Shown: piece by piece, positions 9,948 to 19,959 of the stretch
How positions within the stretch are numbered: position 1 is the first letter of the stretch
Layout of the letters: every line of letters starts with the position of its first letter
Made by a program: the position numbers and the translations under genes
Notes under the pieces: generated by a model
What the model was told of the DNA's origin: nothing
Databases searched by the model: none
What the model saw: only the letters and a program-made list of their open reading frames with translations
From: Meghimatium bilineatum
Lineage: Eukaryota > Mollusca > Gastropoda > Stylommatophora > Philomycidae
Direction of reading: 5' to 3'
Length of the DNA: 64,000 nt
NCBI GenBank assembly: GCA_034231615.1
Contig: CM067309.1
Coordinates: 40,543,181-40,607,180, forward strand

Positions 9948-12900
9948 CAGAAAAAATCCCCAGAATCAACTCAACTTTCTAAGCTTAGAGTCATCTGCCG
10001 GGCAGTGGGACTGGTTCTACGGAATACAATTGAACTGACAGGCTGCATCACTGATGAAGACAAAATCAAGAGGATAAAGAAACTACTAAAAGACAAAGGA
10101 ATGGAAGGTATCGGTATAAACATTTTTATATATTTTATTTTCCTTTCATTCTCAAACTACCACCGGATCTTTCTTATAGCAAGACAATGGTCCTACAAGA
10201 TTTCAAGCAAGATGTAGTCCAGAGAGCAGAAGTACATTGTGTCACCATTTTATTATGGTGGTCTCACCATCATATATGGCTGGTGGTGAGAATGAACTTC
10301 ATTAACTTCCCTCTAAACTTGAAAAAAACCAGCAAAATTTATGGTATGAAAATAAATGTTGAGATAAACAAAACAATGGCAAACAGAGATGACAACACGA
10401 CTCCTGCTAACATCTGGTCAATGGACAGAAACTAGAAGACATTGATATCTTTAAATACTTAGGATCTTGTATGAGCAGCGATGGAAACACTACCAAAAAA
10501 ATAAAGACTAGACTTGAAATTAGACTTAGTTGCAATGTCCAGATTAAATACCATATGGAAGAGCAGCTAAGTACAGCAGTGAAAATAAACCTATATAAAT
10601 CTCAAATAATACCTATTATTTTTCATTAAACAGAACATACAACCAACATATACGTGAGAAACAAAATAAATACCTCTTGCAGGCCAACAAGGATATCTCA
10701 TGCTGTGGTGAAGCGTCGCAAACTTGTGTGGTTTGGCCACGTGATACGGCACGATTCTCTTTCCAAAAATATATTTCAGGAAACAGTTGAGGGTGTAAGA
10801 AGAAGAGGTCAGAGGAAAGTATGAATTGATAATATTAAAGACTGGACAGCATTAAGATTCTCCGCTCTAACAAAGAAATGATAACAGGGATACATGTCAA
10901 AATTTTTGTGTTGTTTCCAGAGTGATACCCCTACGACTCTGAAGGTTATAGGTTTGATGATGATGATGAAATTGATCTTCATACAACCATAACTGGAGTG
11001 ATCACAGTTTTTGTCATGACCATGGACAAAAAAATGGCATCTTAAAGTGGGCTACAAGAAAAAAAATGTTAACCATTGCTGTAAATCATAATTTAGGTTG
11101 GAAGGTTTTTAGATGTTGAGATTGGGCTTAAATCAAGAAAAGCTTAGGAAACATTAGGGCTATACAGAAGGATATAGAACTCTTTGTCGTTAAAAAATTA
11201 AACATTCAACTTTGCGGTAAGCACTGTTGTCATGGTTAAGTTTGTGGAAAATTGATGTACTATCCTCTGCATTCTTTCTTACTCTCCCATTGATTAGCAG
11301 AATGTAATCTGTTGATCGGAATTTGTTGCATCATGGTTGATTGCTAGACTGCAATATCTGTGACTTTTGACCTGACTCCCAACTTCAGTTTGGCTTCTGG
11401 ACCACTTTGACTTTCTATTAGATGGGTTGGACAACCCACGTCTAAACCCCTTAGCTGCCTGTTTCAGTGTATACATTACAGGTGGTAGTAACAAGTTTCA
11501 AAACAGTAACTGTTAACAGCTTCATCTGGTATGTCTCACTAGGGCCGGGTGTTGATTTCCTGCTACTAAAGGTACAGGAGTGATAACTCTAACTGCTTCA
11601 GTATGTTTTGAGTGGCAATATTAAGGTTTTTGCCATATAACTTTCACAATCTAATGGTGTTCTGCCTATTGCTACTGCCTTAGAAAGAGTTAACTATTAC
11701 TGATCTCCTCCCCAGGCAGACCAAGTTTGAAGAAAGCAGAGAAACTTAATCTATTAAAGGAAGTCAAAGAGCTTGAGTGCGAATATTGGATGTTGGACAA
11801 GCAACAGAAAGGTAGGTTGATACGAGTCTATGCTATGTTAAACAATGAATATTGAATGTTGGACAATGAATATTGAATGTTGGACAATGATTATTGAATG
11901 TTGGACAATGATTATTGGATGGTGGGCAATGATTATTGGATGGTGGGCAATGATTATTGAATGTTGGACAATGATTATTGAATGTTGGACAATGATTATT
12001 GAATGTTGGACAATGAATATTGAATGTTGGACAATGATTATTGAATGTTGGACAATGATTATTGAATGTTGGACAATGATTATTGAATGTTGGACAATGA
12101 TTATTAAATGTTGGACAATGATTATTGAATGTTGGACAATGATTATTGAATGTTGGACAATGATTATTGAATGTTGGACAATGATTATTGGATGGTGGAC
12201 AATGATTAAGATAAGATCACTCATGTGTTGCCACGGTCTGAAAGGAGTTTTAAAAAATATCTACACTGTTACCTGTCATACATGTCGTAAAATGTGACTA
12301 AGGAGAGAATGAGGATGGGTTAGTTATCTCATCCACTACAGGGTCAAAGAAACAGAGAAGCTGTGCTGAAGTTAGATGAGTTGAGTTAAATGGGGCAGTT
12401 ATCGCAGCCAAGCTGTAAACCATGACACAATGCATTCCATTCTTTGTATTATATCCTGTTAATCTGCAGTAATTTGAGAACATTGCTACCAATGTCAGAT
12501 GTGCACACAAACAACAGAATCCAAAAGAAAACTTGTTACAACAGAAATGACTCATCTACATTTGTCATAGTAGCAATAACCTCGGAGTAACAATAAGAGA
12601 CAGATCAGGAACAAAAATATTAGACAATGCCAATTCTGGATTACATCAGAAGACAACAAACACAATGCCAATCCTGGATTACATCAGAAGACAACAGATT
12701 AAGTGGTTTTCACATGTTTCCAGACTACCAACAGACAGTGCCCCTCACAAAGCATTACTATACAGACATGATGGATACAAAGTCAGGGGCAGACCTTGCA
12801 AATGATGGATTACAGGAATGAAAGAGTCAATGAAAATAAACATTTATGAAGCACACAAAAATGTCATCTTCAGAGAACTCCTCTCTGATACTGCAAGGCA

Positions 12901-15405
12901 TAAAGGGGTATAAAGTGAAAAGAAAACAGAATCTGAGAACGAACGAAGAAGACGATTAAAGTTTCAGTTATGGTAAACAAACCATAGCTAACCATGAACC
13001 GTAAAATGGTTTTGTTGCTGCATTTGCCTGTTAACTCCTAGTGCACCACAAGACTATAATATAGAGGCAGAGAAATTTACTTAATTCTACCATATACCTA
13101 CTGAGGAGATATTTTTGCTCTGTCTATCATATAAGAATGTAGAAAGTGGTTTTAGACTAAGATTTAAGGATTGCAGAGATGATTTTAGATATACTACAAA
13201 ATGAGGATGAGGCTGAAAGAGATAGTTCATGTTCAGAGAAATAGAAATAACCCACACCACTATTCTACCCTTTCCCAAAGGAAAAAAAATCCAGCATATA
13301 TTTGGGGTACTACACTTATCAAAGAAAAGACCATCCCACATTTCTTGGGGGGTCACCTTTGATAAAACTCTCACTTGGAACAAATATATTGAAAAATCAG
13401 AAAGGAAAACCTTCAGATAACTAGGCAAAACTGCATTTGTCCTGTTAGGGAGTTGCATGGAGGTTTCGAGTAGCTTGTGCAAGGCCACATATCCTTGATC
13501 CTTGATGTCTCCACGTCATGTACAGGTTGAGTTTTAAAATTTAGACTGACAGAAAAAAAAGCAGCCCTTACCGGGGATTGCCTGGACATGACATGGACAT
13601 ACCATATCTATCTTATTTAGGGAACGATGGTAAGGGGGTAACCTGACAATAGTATGGCCCATTTTTTCTGCACACTCATCTGTCACATATTTATCATATT
13701 TGATTGTGAATGTTCACAATATCTAAAAGCTCTACTTTAACCATATCCTCATTGAAATTGATGTTTTTAAGCCAGGAAACTATCATACTGTCTTCACGAT
13801 TTATTTGGAATGCGATCTGCTTTTACAGAGTGATACGACGCATTGTCTGTAATGATAGCACTATTCAGCACCAGCTTGGGAATAATTTTCTAAAACCAGT
13901 CCAAAAAAACATAACCATTCATGTCTTTATGATAATCTATGTATTTCTTTGACTCAAATACTAGATCTCCCCTTCAATAAAACCATCCTCACTTCCTATA
14001 TGATGGATTATCAACTTTTTCCCCTTTCTTGTTGGGTTCTTTAGTCCCATGATTAACCCAGATAAAAATGCTTGACTTTTGATTTTCACAGTGCTGTCAT
14101 TCCATACTTTAGAAGTCGTGTGTCCTTCATTAAGCCAGGTCTCATCAAGGTAATAAATAGTACATCCCTGTCGCCTACATTCCTGAATTTTCCGTAGGTA
14201 TTTCTGGAGCCATAGAATAATATCATCCCTGTCCACTATTACACTTCTACGATTTCCAATAAGATATTCAGAACCTACCTCTTTGTGAAGTCTGTAAAGT
14301 GAGGCTCTTTTTATGTTTGGAAGATCAGGATCACCATTTATTGCCATCGAAACCTTATCTAAAGTAGGGGGTTCATTATAAATTATTCTTAAAGAAAGTT
14401 TGTGACCTCGCAAATTCTCAGACGTCGCATCGAAAACACTTCTTGGGCGAACTTTTGTTTTTCCTGGAGTACACAATTTACTGGTTTTTGCTTTCTCTTT
14501 TCGCAAAGCATATATGCTTGTACAAGAAATGCCGGTGAACTCTGATGTTAATTCTACAATTTCATCTACAGTTTTTGAAGATTTATTTCAAAGTGTGTTA
14601 AAAATGTTTAAAATCATTATCTTATCGCCTGTTTTTAATGATTTTCCTTTCATGTGTTTTACAATTAATGTGAATGCTTCGTCTGTCATTTTTACATTGT
14701 ATAAGAAACTATAATGGTTGCCTGCCCTGACCTTTTTGTGCCTGCGCAATGATATAACAGCGGGTATAGTAATTTATCATCTAATGTTACAAGAAAATTT
14801 ATTTTAAAACATACATTACTACACCTGTTTGGTCATATAAAGAGACACAACTGTTTGGAAAGACAAATAATGGAGGAAAGAATACCTGGGAGGAGGAGAA
14901 AGGGCAGATCAAGAAGACGATGGACTGACGACATTAAAGATAACATGAATACATCGCTGGAAAATGCAAGCTGCATTGCCCAAAACAGAGACGGGTTCAG
15001 AGAGTTCATTGGGAAGACAACGTTGTGGAAGGAATACGTCACATGACACTGACACAATACTATTGACATATTTCATTTAGCAAAAACTGATTTAAATTAA
15101 CAACAGTATTATGTTCTAATGAACTATATTACTGCATACTTAACATACAATTTATGCATTCTGTGCCCAACAGCCAATCATAAGTACTGACCTACTTCAT
15201 TCTTAGAACGAACAGAGTATAGTAAAAGCTATATGATGATCATTATATTATTCCTATAGGACACCGCAGAAGACGAGCCAGTACGGCCATGTTTTCAACA
15301 AATCAACATTCACAAGGACAAGAGAACAACTTACAGAAGAATTGCCATAACTTGTTTTCAGATATAAAAGATATTGTTACTTCTGATGAATCTGACTTTT
15401 CATGA
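4961..15405 (+). CDS. HIRIP3-like nuclear protein, 3' part of a spliced gene
   Basis: The coding exons are 4961-7561, 9951-10107, 11716-11811 and 15260-15405, joined in phases 0, 1 and 1. They total 3000 nt, 999 residues plus stop. Every junction has AG/GT. The first ~870 residues are disordered, rich in Ser, Asp, Asn and Lys, with repeated hydrophobic-acidic clusters (VVSDSD, VSSDSDLEI) like SUMO-interacting motifs. The C-terminus reads GMEGRPSLKKAEKL, then an RRRR cluster, and ends IKDIVTSDESDFS. This order and these motifs resemble the end of vertebrate HIRIP3 (GMKGTPSLGK, RRR, then an acidic end with IISSD), a HIRA-interacting, H2A-binding chaperone. The role in chromatin is inferred from that match alone. 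The N-terminal exon(s) should lie upstream of the LINE or outside the window. Confidence 0.66.
7745..7998. repeat. 42-bp minisatellite, about 6 copies
   Basis: The unit contains CCCACGACATAAGCAGCATA followed by GGAGATTATGAAAGTGTTTATT. Copies differ by one or two bases. The apparent open frame on the minus strand is only because the period is a multiple of three. Confidence 0.9.
8135..8385 (-). mobile_element. SINE B copy
   Basis: In reverse orientation it carries the family B signature: tail-side TTCATTCTCAAACTTCTGCAG (duplicated here in tandem), then GGATGTAGTC, then CGATATCTGTG, TCTGACACATC and the distal CCTTAGTTGCATCTTATGACATG. The tail-side ~33-bp piece occurs twice. Confidence 0.6.
8465..8632. 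repeat. GTCTGTCTGTCTACCC microsatellite
   Basis: About ten imperfect copies of a 16-bp unit made of GTCT steps plus ACCC. Confidence 0.9.
8771..8993. repeat. Inverted repeat with ~60-bp arms
   Basis: The arms are 8771-8835 and 8933-8993. They share CATGATCCTAG and TGTACATGATGCCC, then AACAAGTGGTG, in opposite orientation, with about one mismatch in eight. The ~97-base centre includes a SINE A 3' end with its GAAGAAGAA tail (8840-8875). A further TCATGTACAGGTTG match is at about 13513-13526. Confidence 0.7.
9435..9597 (-). mobile_element. SINE A copy
   Basis: On the plus strand it reads TTCATTCTCAAACTC-like sequence, then GGATGTATTCCAG, GAAATGCGTTGTGTCGTCG and CCAGACACATCTGTCTT. This is the reverse complement of the family consensus built from the copies in this window. 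Confidence 0.75.
9893..9944. repeat. (AT)n microsatellite beside a splice acceptor
   Basis: About 26 AT steps ending in ATTTTCAG, the acceptor of the exon at 9951. Confidence 0.95.
9951..10107 (+). CDS. HIRIP3-like gene, conserved helical exon
   Basis: 157 nt, entering in phase 0 after TTTTCAG and leaving in phase 1 before GTATCG. It encodes about 52 residues including LSKLRVICRAVGLVLRN, then DEDKIKRIKKLLKDKG and MEG. It begins the part that resembles the conserved helical C-terminal region of HIRIP3. Confidence 0.75.
10135..10290 (-). mobile_element. SINE A copy, diverged
   Basis: Just after the exon donor: CATTCTCAAACTACCACC, ATGTAGTCCAGAG, CATTGTGTCACC and TTTTATTATGG follow the family A order in reverse orientation. 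Confidence 0.6.
10350..10975 (+). mobile_element. Degraded RTE-like LINE 3' fragment
   Basis: Broken frames give FKYLGSCMSSDG, KRRKLVWFGHVIRHDS and TVEGVRRRGQRK, typical of the C-terminus of endonuclease/reverse-transcriptase LINE proteins. The 3' end reads GATACCCCTACGACTCTGAAG and ends in a TGATGATGATGA tail. Confidence 0.75.
11295..11490 (-). mobile_element. SINE B copy, diverged
   Basis: Contains GCAATATCTGTGACTTTTGACC and the distal CCTTAGCTGCCTGTTTCAG segment in the family B order, reversed. Confidence 0.5.
11716..11811 (+). CDS. HIRIP3-like gene, GRPSLKK exon
   Basis: 96 nt between CCCCAG and GTAGGT; phase 1 in and phase 1 out. The split Gly codon and RPSLKKAEKLNLLKEVKELE form the clearest match to the GMKGTPSLGK segment of HIRIP3. 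The exon end, GAATATTGGATGTTGGACAA, closely resembles the minisatellite unit that begins about 33 bases downstream. Confidence 0.75.
11844..12210. repeat. 21-bp minisatellite, about 17 copies, exon-like
   Basis: The unit is close to ATTATTGAATGTTGGACAAT plus G. It nearly equals the last third of the exon ending at 11811. Long open frames on both strands here come from the period being a multiple of three, not from genes. Confidence 0.9.
12305..12495 (+). mobile_element. SINE B copy
   Basis: In native orientation: CTGAAGTTAGATGAG, GCAGCCAAGCTGTAAACCAT, GACACAATGCATTCCATTCT, then TAATCTGCAGTAATTTGAGA. The (GAA)n tail is missing. Confidence 0.65.
12580..12955 (+). mobile_element. LINE reverse-transcriptase C-terminal fragment
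   Basis: Frames give ILDYIRRQQIKWFSHVSRLP and GYKVRGRPCK, the C-terminal region of a non-LTR RT protein. A 38-bp piece (ACAATGCCAATCCTGG...) is duplicated in tandem at about 12626-12700, inside the coding relic. Confidence 0.65.
13215..13460 (+). mobile_element. LINE RT thumb fragment
   Basis: The frame reads PHFLGVTFDKTLTWNKYIEK, matching the YLGVTFDDKLTWKQHI segment of the intact LINE at 698-4752 but from a different family. Short and broken. Confidence 0.6.
13680..14713 (-). pseudogene. DDE transposase pseudogene (Tc1/mariner-IS630 superfamily-like)
   Basis: Reading on the minus strand from the ATG at 14713: an N-terminal helical DNA-binding part, an in-frame TGA where a Trp is expected (NTL*NKSSK), then an open stretch to 13961 containing RPRSVFD and YYLDETWLNEG, whose first Asp is the likely first catalytic residue. 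A frameshift near 13963 moves the frame to LVFESKKYIDYHKDMNGYVF. Next come a TAG, then SAIITDNASYHS with the second Asp, a TGA, another shift, and WLKNINFNEDMVKVELLDIV with a candidate third acidic residue. The order fits DDE_3-type transposases. At least two frameshifts and three stops show it is dead. Terminal inverted repeats were not recognised. Confidence 0.8.
14830..15047 (+). mobile_element. RTE-like LINE 3' fragment
   Basis: Encodes GRRRKGRSRRRWTDDIKDNM and FREFIGKTTLWKEYVT then stop, the C-terminus of a LINE protein. A near-identical short copy is inserted at 41514-41655. This copy lies in the last intron of the HIRIP3-like gene. Confidence 0.75.
15260..15405 (+). CDS. HIRIP3-like gene, terminal exon
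   Basis: 146 nt from the acceptor TTCCTATAG. The split codon gives Gly, followed by HRRRRASTAMFS, a polar linker and the acidic end LFSDIKDIVTSDESDFS with stop TGA at 15403-15405. The basic cluster followed by an acidic tail parallels the HIRIP3 C-terminus. A 55-bp minisatellite begins about 40 bases after the stop, so it may be transcribed in the 3' UTR. I see no clear AATAAA before it. Confidence 0.75.
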
Positions 15406-15445
15406 TTGATCTAAGTTCTGCTTTTCTACATTGTTCACATAATTA

Positions 15446-16265
15446 TGATAAAAACTAATTTTTGCATAGCTGTTTATTGGTTATTTTCTAAGCTTCCCTT
15501 GAAGATAAAAACTAATTTTTGCATAGCTGGTTATTGGTTATTTTCTAAGCTTTCCTTGAAGATAAAAACTAATTTTTGCATAGCTGGTTATTGGTTATTT
15601 TCTAAGCTTTCCTTGAAGATAAAAACTAATTTTTGCATAGCTGTTTATTGGTTATTTTCTAAGCTTCCCTTGAAGATAAAAACTAATTTTTGCATAGCTG
15701 GTTATTGGTTATTTTCTAAGCTTTCCTTGAAGATAAAAACTAATTTTTGCATAGCTGTTTATTGGTTATTTTCTAAGCTTCCCTTGAAAATAAAAACTAA
15801 TTTTTGCATAGCTGGTTATTGGTTATTTTCTAAGCTTTCCTTGAAGATAAAAACTAATTTTTGCATAGCTGGTTATTGGTTATTTTCTAAGCTTTCCTTG
15901 AAGATAAAAACTAATTTTTGCATAACTGGTTATTGGTTATTTTCTAAGCTTTCCTTGAAGATAAAACTAATTTTTGCATAACTGGTTATTGGTTATGTTC
16001 TAAGCTTTCCTTGAAGATAAAACTATTTATTTCATAACTGGTTATTGGTTATTTTCTAAGCTTTCCTTGAAGATAAAACTAATTTTTGCATAACTGGTTA
16101 TTGGTTATGTTCTAAGCTTTCCTTGAAGATAAAACTATTTATTTCATAACTGGTTATTGGTTATTTTCTAAGCTTTCCTTGAAGATAAAACTAATTTTTG
16201 CATAACTGGTTATTGGTTATTTTCTAAGCTTTCCTTGATGATAAAACTAATTTTTGCATATCTTT
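15446..16265. repeat. ~55-bp minisatellite, about 15 copies
   Basis: The unit includes AAAACTAATTTTTGCATAGC, then TGGTTATTGGTTATTTTC and TAAGCTTTCCTTGAAGAT. Two subtypes alternate (TTTGCATA and ATTTCATA) near 15960-16200. Isolated half units recur at 16855-16880 and 17407-17440. Confidence 0.95.
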
Positions 16266-16299
16266 GTCCTGGTTATATTGGTTATATTCTAAGTTTGGT

Positions 16300-16880
16300 C
16301 TTTCCCAAATAGTCTAATTTTTTTTTTTACGAAATACGAAATACGGCAAAAGGTATAGAAACAAATCTGTTTTCCAAGGGTAATTTCTCTTGGTTATACT
16401 TATCCTACTACGGGTGGATGATTTATTTGATTTATTTTATGACTACAGGGGGGGGGGTGGTGGTTCTAGGCGATTCATCCCCCCAGTGCAGTAGGCTAAA
16501 GACATAGAATATTCCTGTGATCATAATTATGCATCTGGCAGCACTCATTTCAACTGTAACATGCGAACAACATCTTTATCAGTTGAAGTAAAGGCTAGCG
16601 TCTTTGCAGCAGCCATTTTGTAACTAGGACTGAGCCACTGGAGTAATGTTGAAAAAATTTGGTTCTGCACAGATTTTTTTTGAAGTGTGAAAGGTAGTCC
16701 TGTTATCTGAGAAAGGACCCTAAGTTTTCCTACATTTTTTACCTAGTGGCGGTAAAACACATTTTTTGCTTAGTTGTTATATTCTGGCTGTTATGTTCCT
16801 GGCTGTTGTTATGTTCTACATTTGCCTACAATGTTCACATAGTGAATATAACTAATTTTGGCATAGCTGGTTATTGGTTT
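16300..16880. other. AT-rich spacer, no gene seen
   Basis: Contains a G tract near 16449-16457 and a short duplicated GGCTGTTATGTTCC motif. No exon or transposon coding is recognisable. Confidence 0.4.
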
Positions 16881-17390
16881 GCATAGCATTAACTTGTTTG
16901 TTTTGGACATGTAACGAGACACAACTCACTTTCTAAAATTATTTTGCAAGGAACAATTGAGGGTGAAGGATAAAAGGCAGTCAAAGAAAATTTGGTACAA
17001 TACAATAATCAGTGGACAAATCACGTGACAACATGCCAACTTTTTAATTTCATATGCTATTGCACTATCTCGGAAACTTAAAAAGTTGTAACTTAAAATA
17101 TCAATCTAGCTATTTGCGCGCAATGAACTGCCCATCTACGTCCCACCAACTATCAGAATTTCGTTCCGTTTAATTATGTTAGCTATTTGTTCTGTGGAAA
17201 CCTGTCCACTAATTCTTGTATTGTACCGAATATTCTAGATTGATAATATCCAGTAATGGTCTGGGAATGATTTTTCTACTTTTTCTGAACGGCTGAGGAT
17301 AGAGGTGTGTGTTTGGAGTGATTTTCGTGCTTATGTCTCCAGTGTAGTATCCCTACGACCATGACGAATTATGGGTCTTATTACTATTAT
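16880..17390 (+). mobile_element. RTE-like LINE 3' relic split by a MITE
   Basis: TTTTGGACATGTAACGAGAC and CAAGGAACAATTGAGGGTGA match the LINE GHVTRH...LQGTIEG segment. The 3' end, GTATCCCTACGACCATGACG, resumes at about 17345 after the MITE at 16994-17227. Confidence 0.65.
16994..17227. mobile_element. MITE with ~24-bp terminal inverted repeats
   Basis: The left end is GGTACAATACAATAATCAGT followed by GGACA; the right end is its near-perfect inverse, TGTCCACTAATTCTTGTATT then GTACC. There is no coding capacity. Confidence 0.7.
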
Positions 17391-17633
17391 ATTATTGATT
17401 ATATTATAAACTTTCCTTGAAGATAAAAACTAAATTTTACATAGCTTAGTCCCAGTTGCTAAAAGGACATCTTGACCAAGATTAAAGACTGCTTGTTCAA
17501 GGTTCTGTCGCATAAAATGTACACATTTGTTTTTAAAAATGTGTGCCCCCCTAAAAGAACAAAAAAATCTGACTGTATCAACTTGCTCGTCAACATTTTC
17601 GGTATTTTTAGTCATGACAATAAAATTCGGATG

Positions 17634-17750
17634 AAGCAATCAACAATTATCTCCAATGTTGATGTGCCTTGTAACAATTATCTCCAATGTTGATGTGCCT
17701 TGTAACAATTATCTCAAATGTTGATGTGCCTTGTAACAATTATCTCCCCT
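17634..17750. repeat. ~35-bp tandem repeat, 3-4 copies
   Basis: The unit contains CAATTATCTCCAATGTTGAT then GTGCCTTGTAA. Confidence 0.85.
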
Positions 17751-17860
17751 TGTAAGATGTAAAGTTTCTTTTAACACTTGCGGAGATGTATAGAAAGTAC
17801 TGCATTAAGTCCGTATTTTTCTGTGAAAACTACTCACTAGGGATGATGTGGCTAATATCT

Positions 17861-18008
17861 TCTTCGTTCATTCTCAAACTCCCGCTGAATCTCCCTTGTA
17901 GCAGAGCCATTGTCCTACGATTTCCAGCAGGATGTAGTCCAGAGAATGGAAATGAGTTGTGTCGCCTTTTTATTTGTGCCGATGTCCCGACACATCCGTC
18001 TTCTGCGG
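17861..18008 (-). mobile_element. SINE A copy
   Basis: A well-preserved reverse copy: TTCATTCTCAAACTCCCGCT, CAGCAGGATGTAGTCCAGAG, AATGGAAATGAGTTGTGTCG and CCCGACACATCCGTCTTC. Confidence 0.85.
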
Positions 18009-18009
18009 A

Positions 18010-18670
18010 AATAATTTGTTTAATTTATTGCTTCAGTTTTGATAGTTTTTATACTAACTTGTGATTTGTTTACATTTAAATAATTTATTCAATATGTTTT
18101 TTGTTTTTTACATAATACCAGTATATTTATTGATCTGATTAGTATCGTGACCAATCACGTTGTGGATATAACAAGTCTGATATCACTTTAAAAAGTGATA
18201 CGGTAAAGGGATGTTTGTTAACTTTCATCAAAATATTTCAGTGAATATACCAATGTTTGTCTTCTTTTCTGCTGCATCATTATCCTGTTAAAGTCAGATG
18301 CTGATATTTATTTTGTTAATGAACTGTATTGTGGTTACCAGTCCCAAGACAGGACTTTAGATCTTGTTCATTTGAGCTATTTCAGATGGTCAATGGTTTT
18401 CTTCTTGTGATGGGTTACATTGAGTAGTTCTGTAAAATATGATGTTTTCTGGAGATTGTCCGCAAGGGCACATATCTGTCATTAACTCCAAACCTTCTAT
18501 AGTTTTGTTGTTAGAGTCTGCTGTGGCTTGTTCTCAATCTAAAAAATGTTTGCTTGATCCTTTATTCCAAGCCTGTGGATGGTATTGCCCTTATTTGGCT
18601 GCATGGGTGAATTGTGTTCCAGTCCATATTCCTGGATATTGTGTTGCTGGATTTCAATTCTGGAAAAGAT
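18010..18670. other. AT-rich spacer, no gene seen
   Basis: A short ORF at 18439-18672 has no recognisable domain. No splice pattern or family match supports a gene. Confidence 0.4.
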
Positions 18671-18674
18671 AAAT

Positions 18675-19945
18675 TTTTTTGTATAGCTTACAGTGAGTTC
18701 AGGTTTTTGTATAGCTTAGTGAGTTCAGGTTTTTTTTATAGCTTACAGTGACTTCAGGTTTTTTGTATAGCTTACAGTGACTTCAGGTTTTTGTATAGCT
18801 TACAGTGACTTCAGGTTTTTTTTATAGCTTACAGTGACTTCAGGTTTTTTTATAGCTTACAGTGACTTCAGGTTTTTTGTACAGCTTACAATGACTTTAG
18901 GTTTTTTTATAGCTTACAGTGACTTCAGGTTTTTGTATAGCTTACAGTGACTTCAGGTTTTTTATAGCTTACAGTGACTTCAGGTTTCTGGATAGCTTAC
19001 AATGAGTTCAGGTTTTTTATAGCTTACAGTGACTTCAGGTTTTTTATAGCTTACAGTGACTTCAGGTTTCTGGATAGCTTACAATGAGTTCAGGTTTTTT
19101 ATAGCTTACAGTGACTTCAGGTTTTTGTTTAGCTTACAGTGACTTCAGGTTTTTTTATAGCTTACGGTGACTTCAGGTTTTTGTATAGCTTAGTGAGTTC
19201 AGGTTTTTTTTATAGCTTACAGTGACTTCAGGTTTTTTGTATAGCTTACAGTGACTTCAGGTTTTTGTATAGCTTACAGTGACTTCAGGTTTTTTTTATA
19301 GCTTACAGTGACTTCAGGTTTTTTTATAGCTTACAGTGACTTCAGGTTTTTTGTACAGCTTACAATGACTTTAGGTTTTTTTATAGCTTACAGTGACTTC
19401 AGGTTTTTGTATAGCTTACAGTGACTTCAGGTTTTTTATAGCTTACAGTGACTTCAGGTTTCTGGATAGCTTACAATGAGTTCAGGTTTTTTATAGCTTA
19501 CAGTGACTTCAGGTTTTTTATAGCTTACAGTGACTTCAGGTTTCTGGATAGCTTACAATGAGTTCAGGTTTTTTATAGCTTACAGTGACTTCAGGTTTTT
19601 GTTTAGCTTACAGTGACTTCAGGTTTTTTTATAGCTTACGGTGACTTCAGGTTTTTTTATAGCTTACAGTGACTTCGGTTTTTTTGTATAGCTTACAGTG
19701 ACTTCAGGTTTTTTTATAGCTTACAGTGACTTCAGGTTTTTTGTACAGCTTACAGTGACTTTAGGTTTTTTTTATAGCTTACAGTGATTTCAGGTTTTTG
19801 TATAGCTTACAGTGACTTCGGGTTTTTGTATAGCTTACAGTGACTTCGGGTTTTTGTATAGCTTACAGTGACTTCGGGTTTTTGTGTAGCTTACAGTGAC
19901 TTCAGGTTTTTGTATAGCTTACAGTGAGTTCAGGTTTTGACTAGC
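18675..19945. repeat. ~30-bp minisatellite with 474-bp higher-order repeat
   Basis: The unit is TATAGCTTACAGTGACTTCA then GGTTTTTTG, with variation in the T-run length and in single bases (CAATGAG, CTGGATAG). The rare variant TATAGCTTAGTGAG occurs at about 18711 and again at about 19185, and the order of variants in between is repeated. This shows a later duplication of a 474-bp block. Confidence 0.95.
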
Positions 19946-19959
19946 TGATCAGGCATATA

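Larger units (their letters stand above)
7562..9950 (+). other. HIRIP3-like intron filled with repeats
   Basis: This 2389-nt intron holds a 42-bp minisatellite (7745-7998), a SINE B copy, a GTCTGTCTGTCTACCC microsatellite, a large inverted repeat, a SINE A copy and an (AT)n run that lies directly against the acceptor of the next exon. The long (AT)n replaces much of the usual polypyrimidine tract; only TTTTCAG remains. Confidence 0.6.

Noticed and set aside
11838..12297. ORFs on both strands with MIIECWT / IIIVQHS repeats
   Set aside because: 21-bp minisatellite; not supported by any flanking coding sequence beyond the exon it resembles.
15445..15981. 178-codon ORF with KTNFCIAGYWLFSKL repeats
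   Set aside because: Read-through of the 55-bp minisatellite after the HIRIP3-like stop codon.
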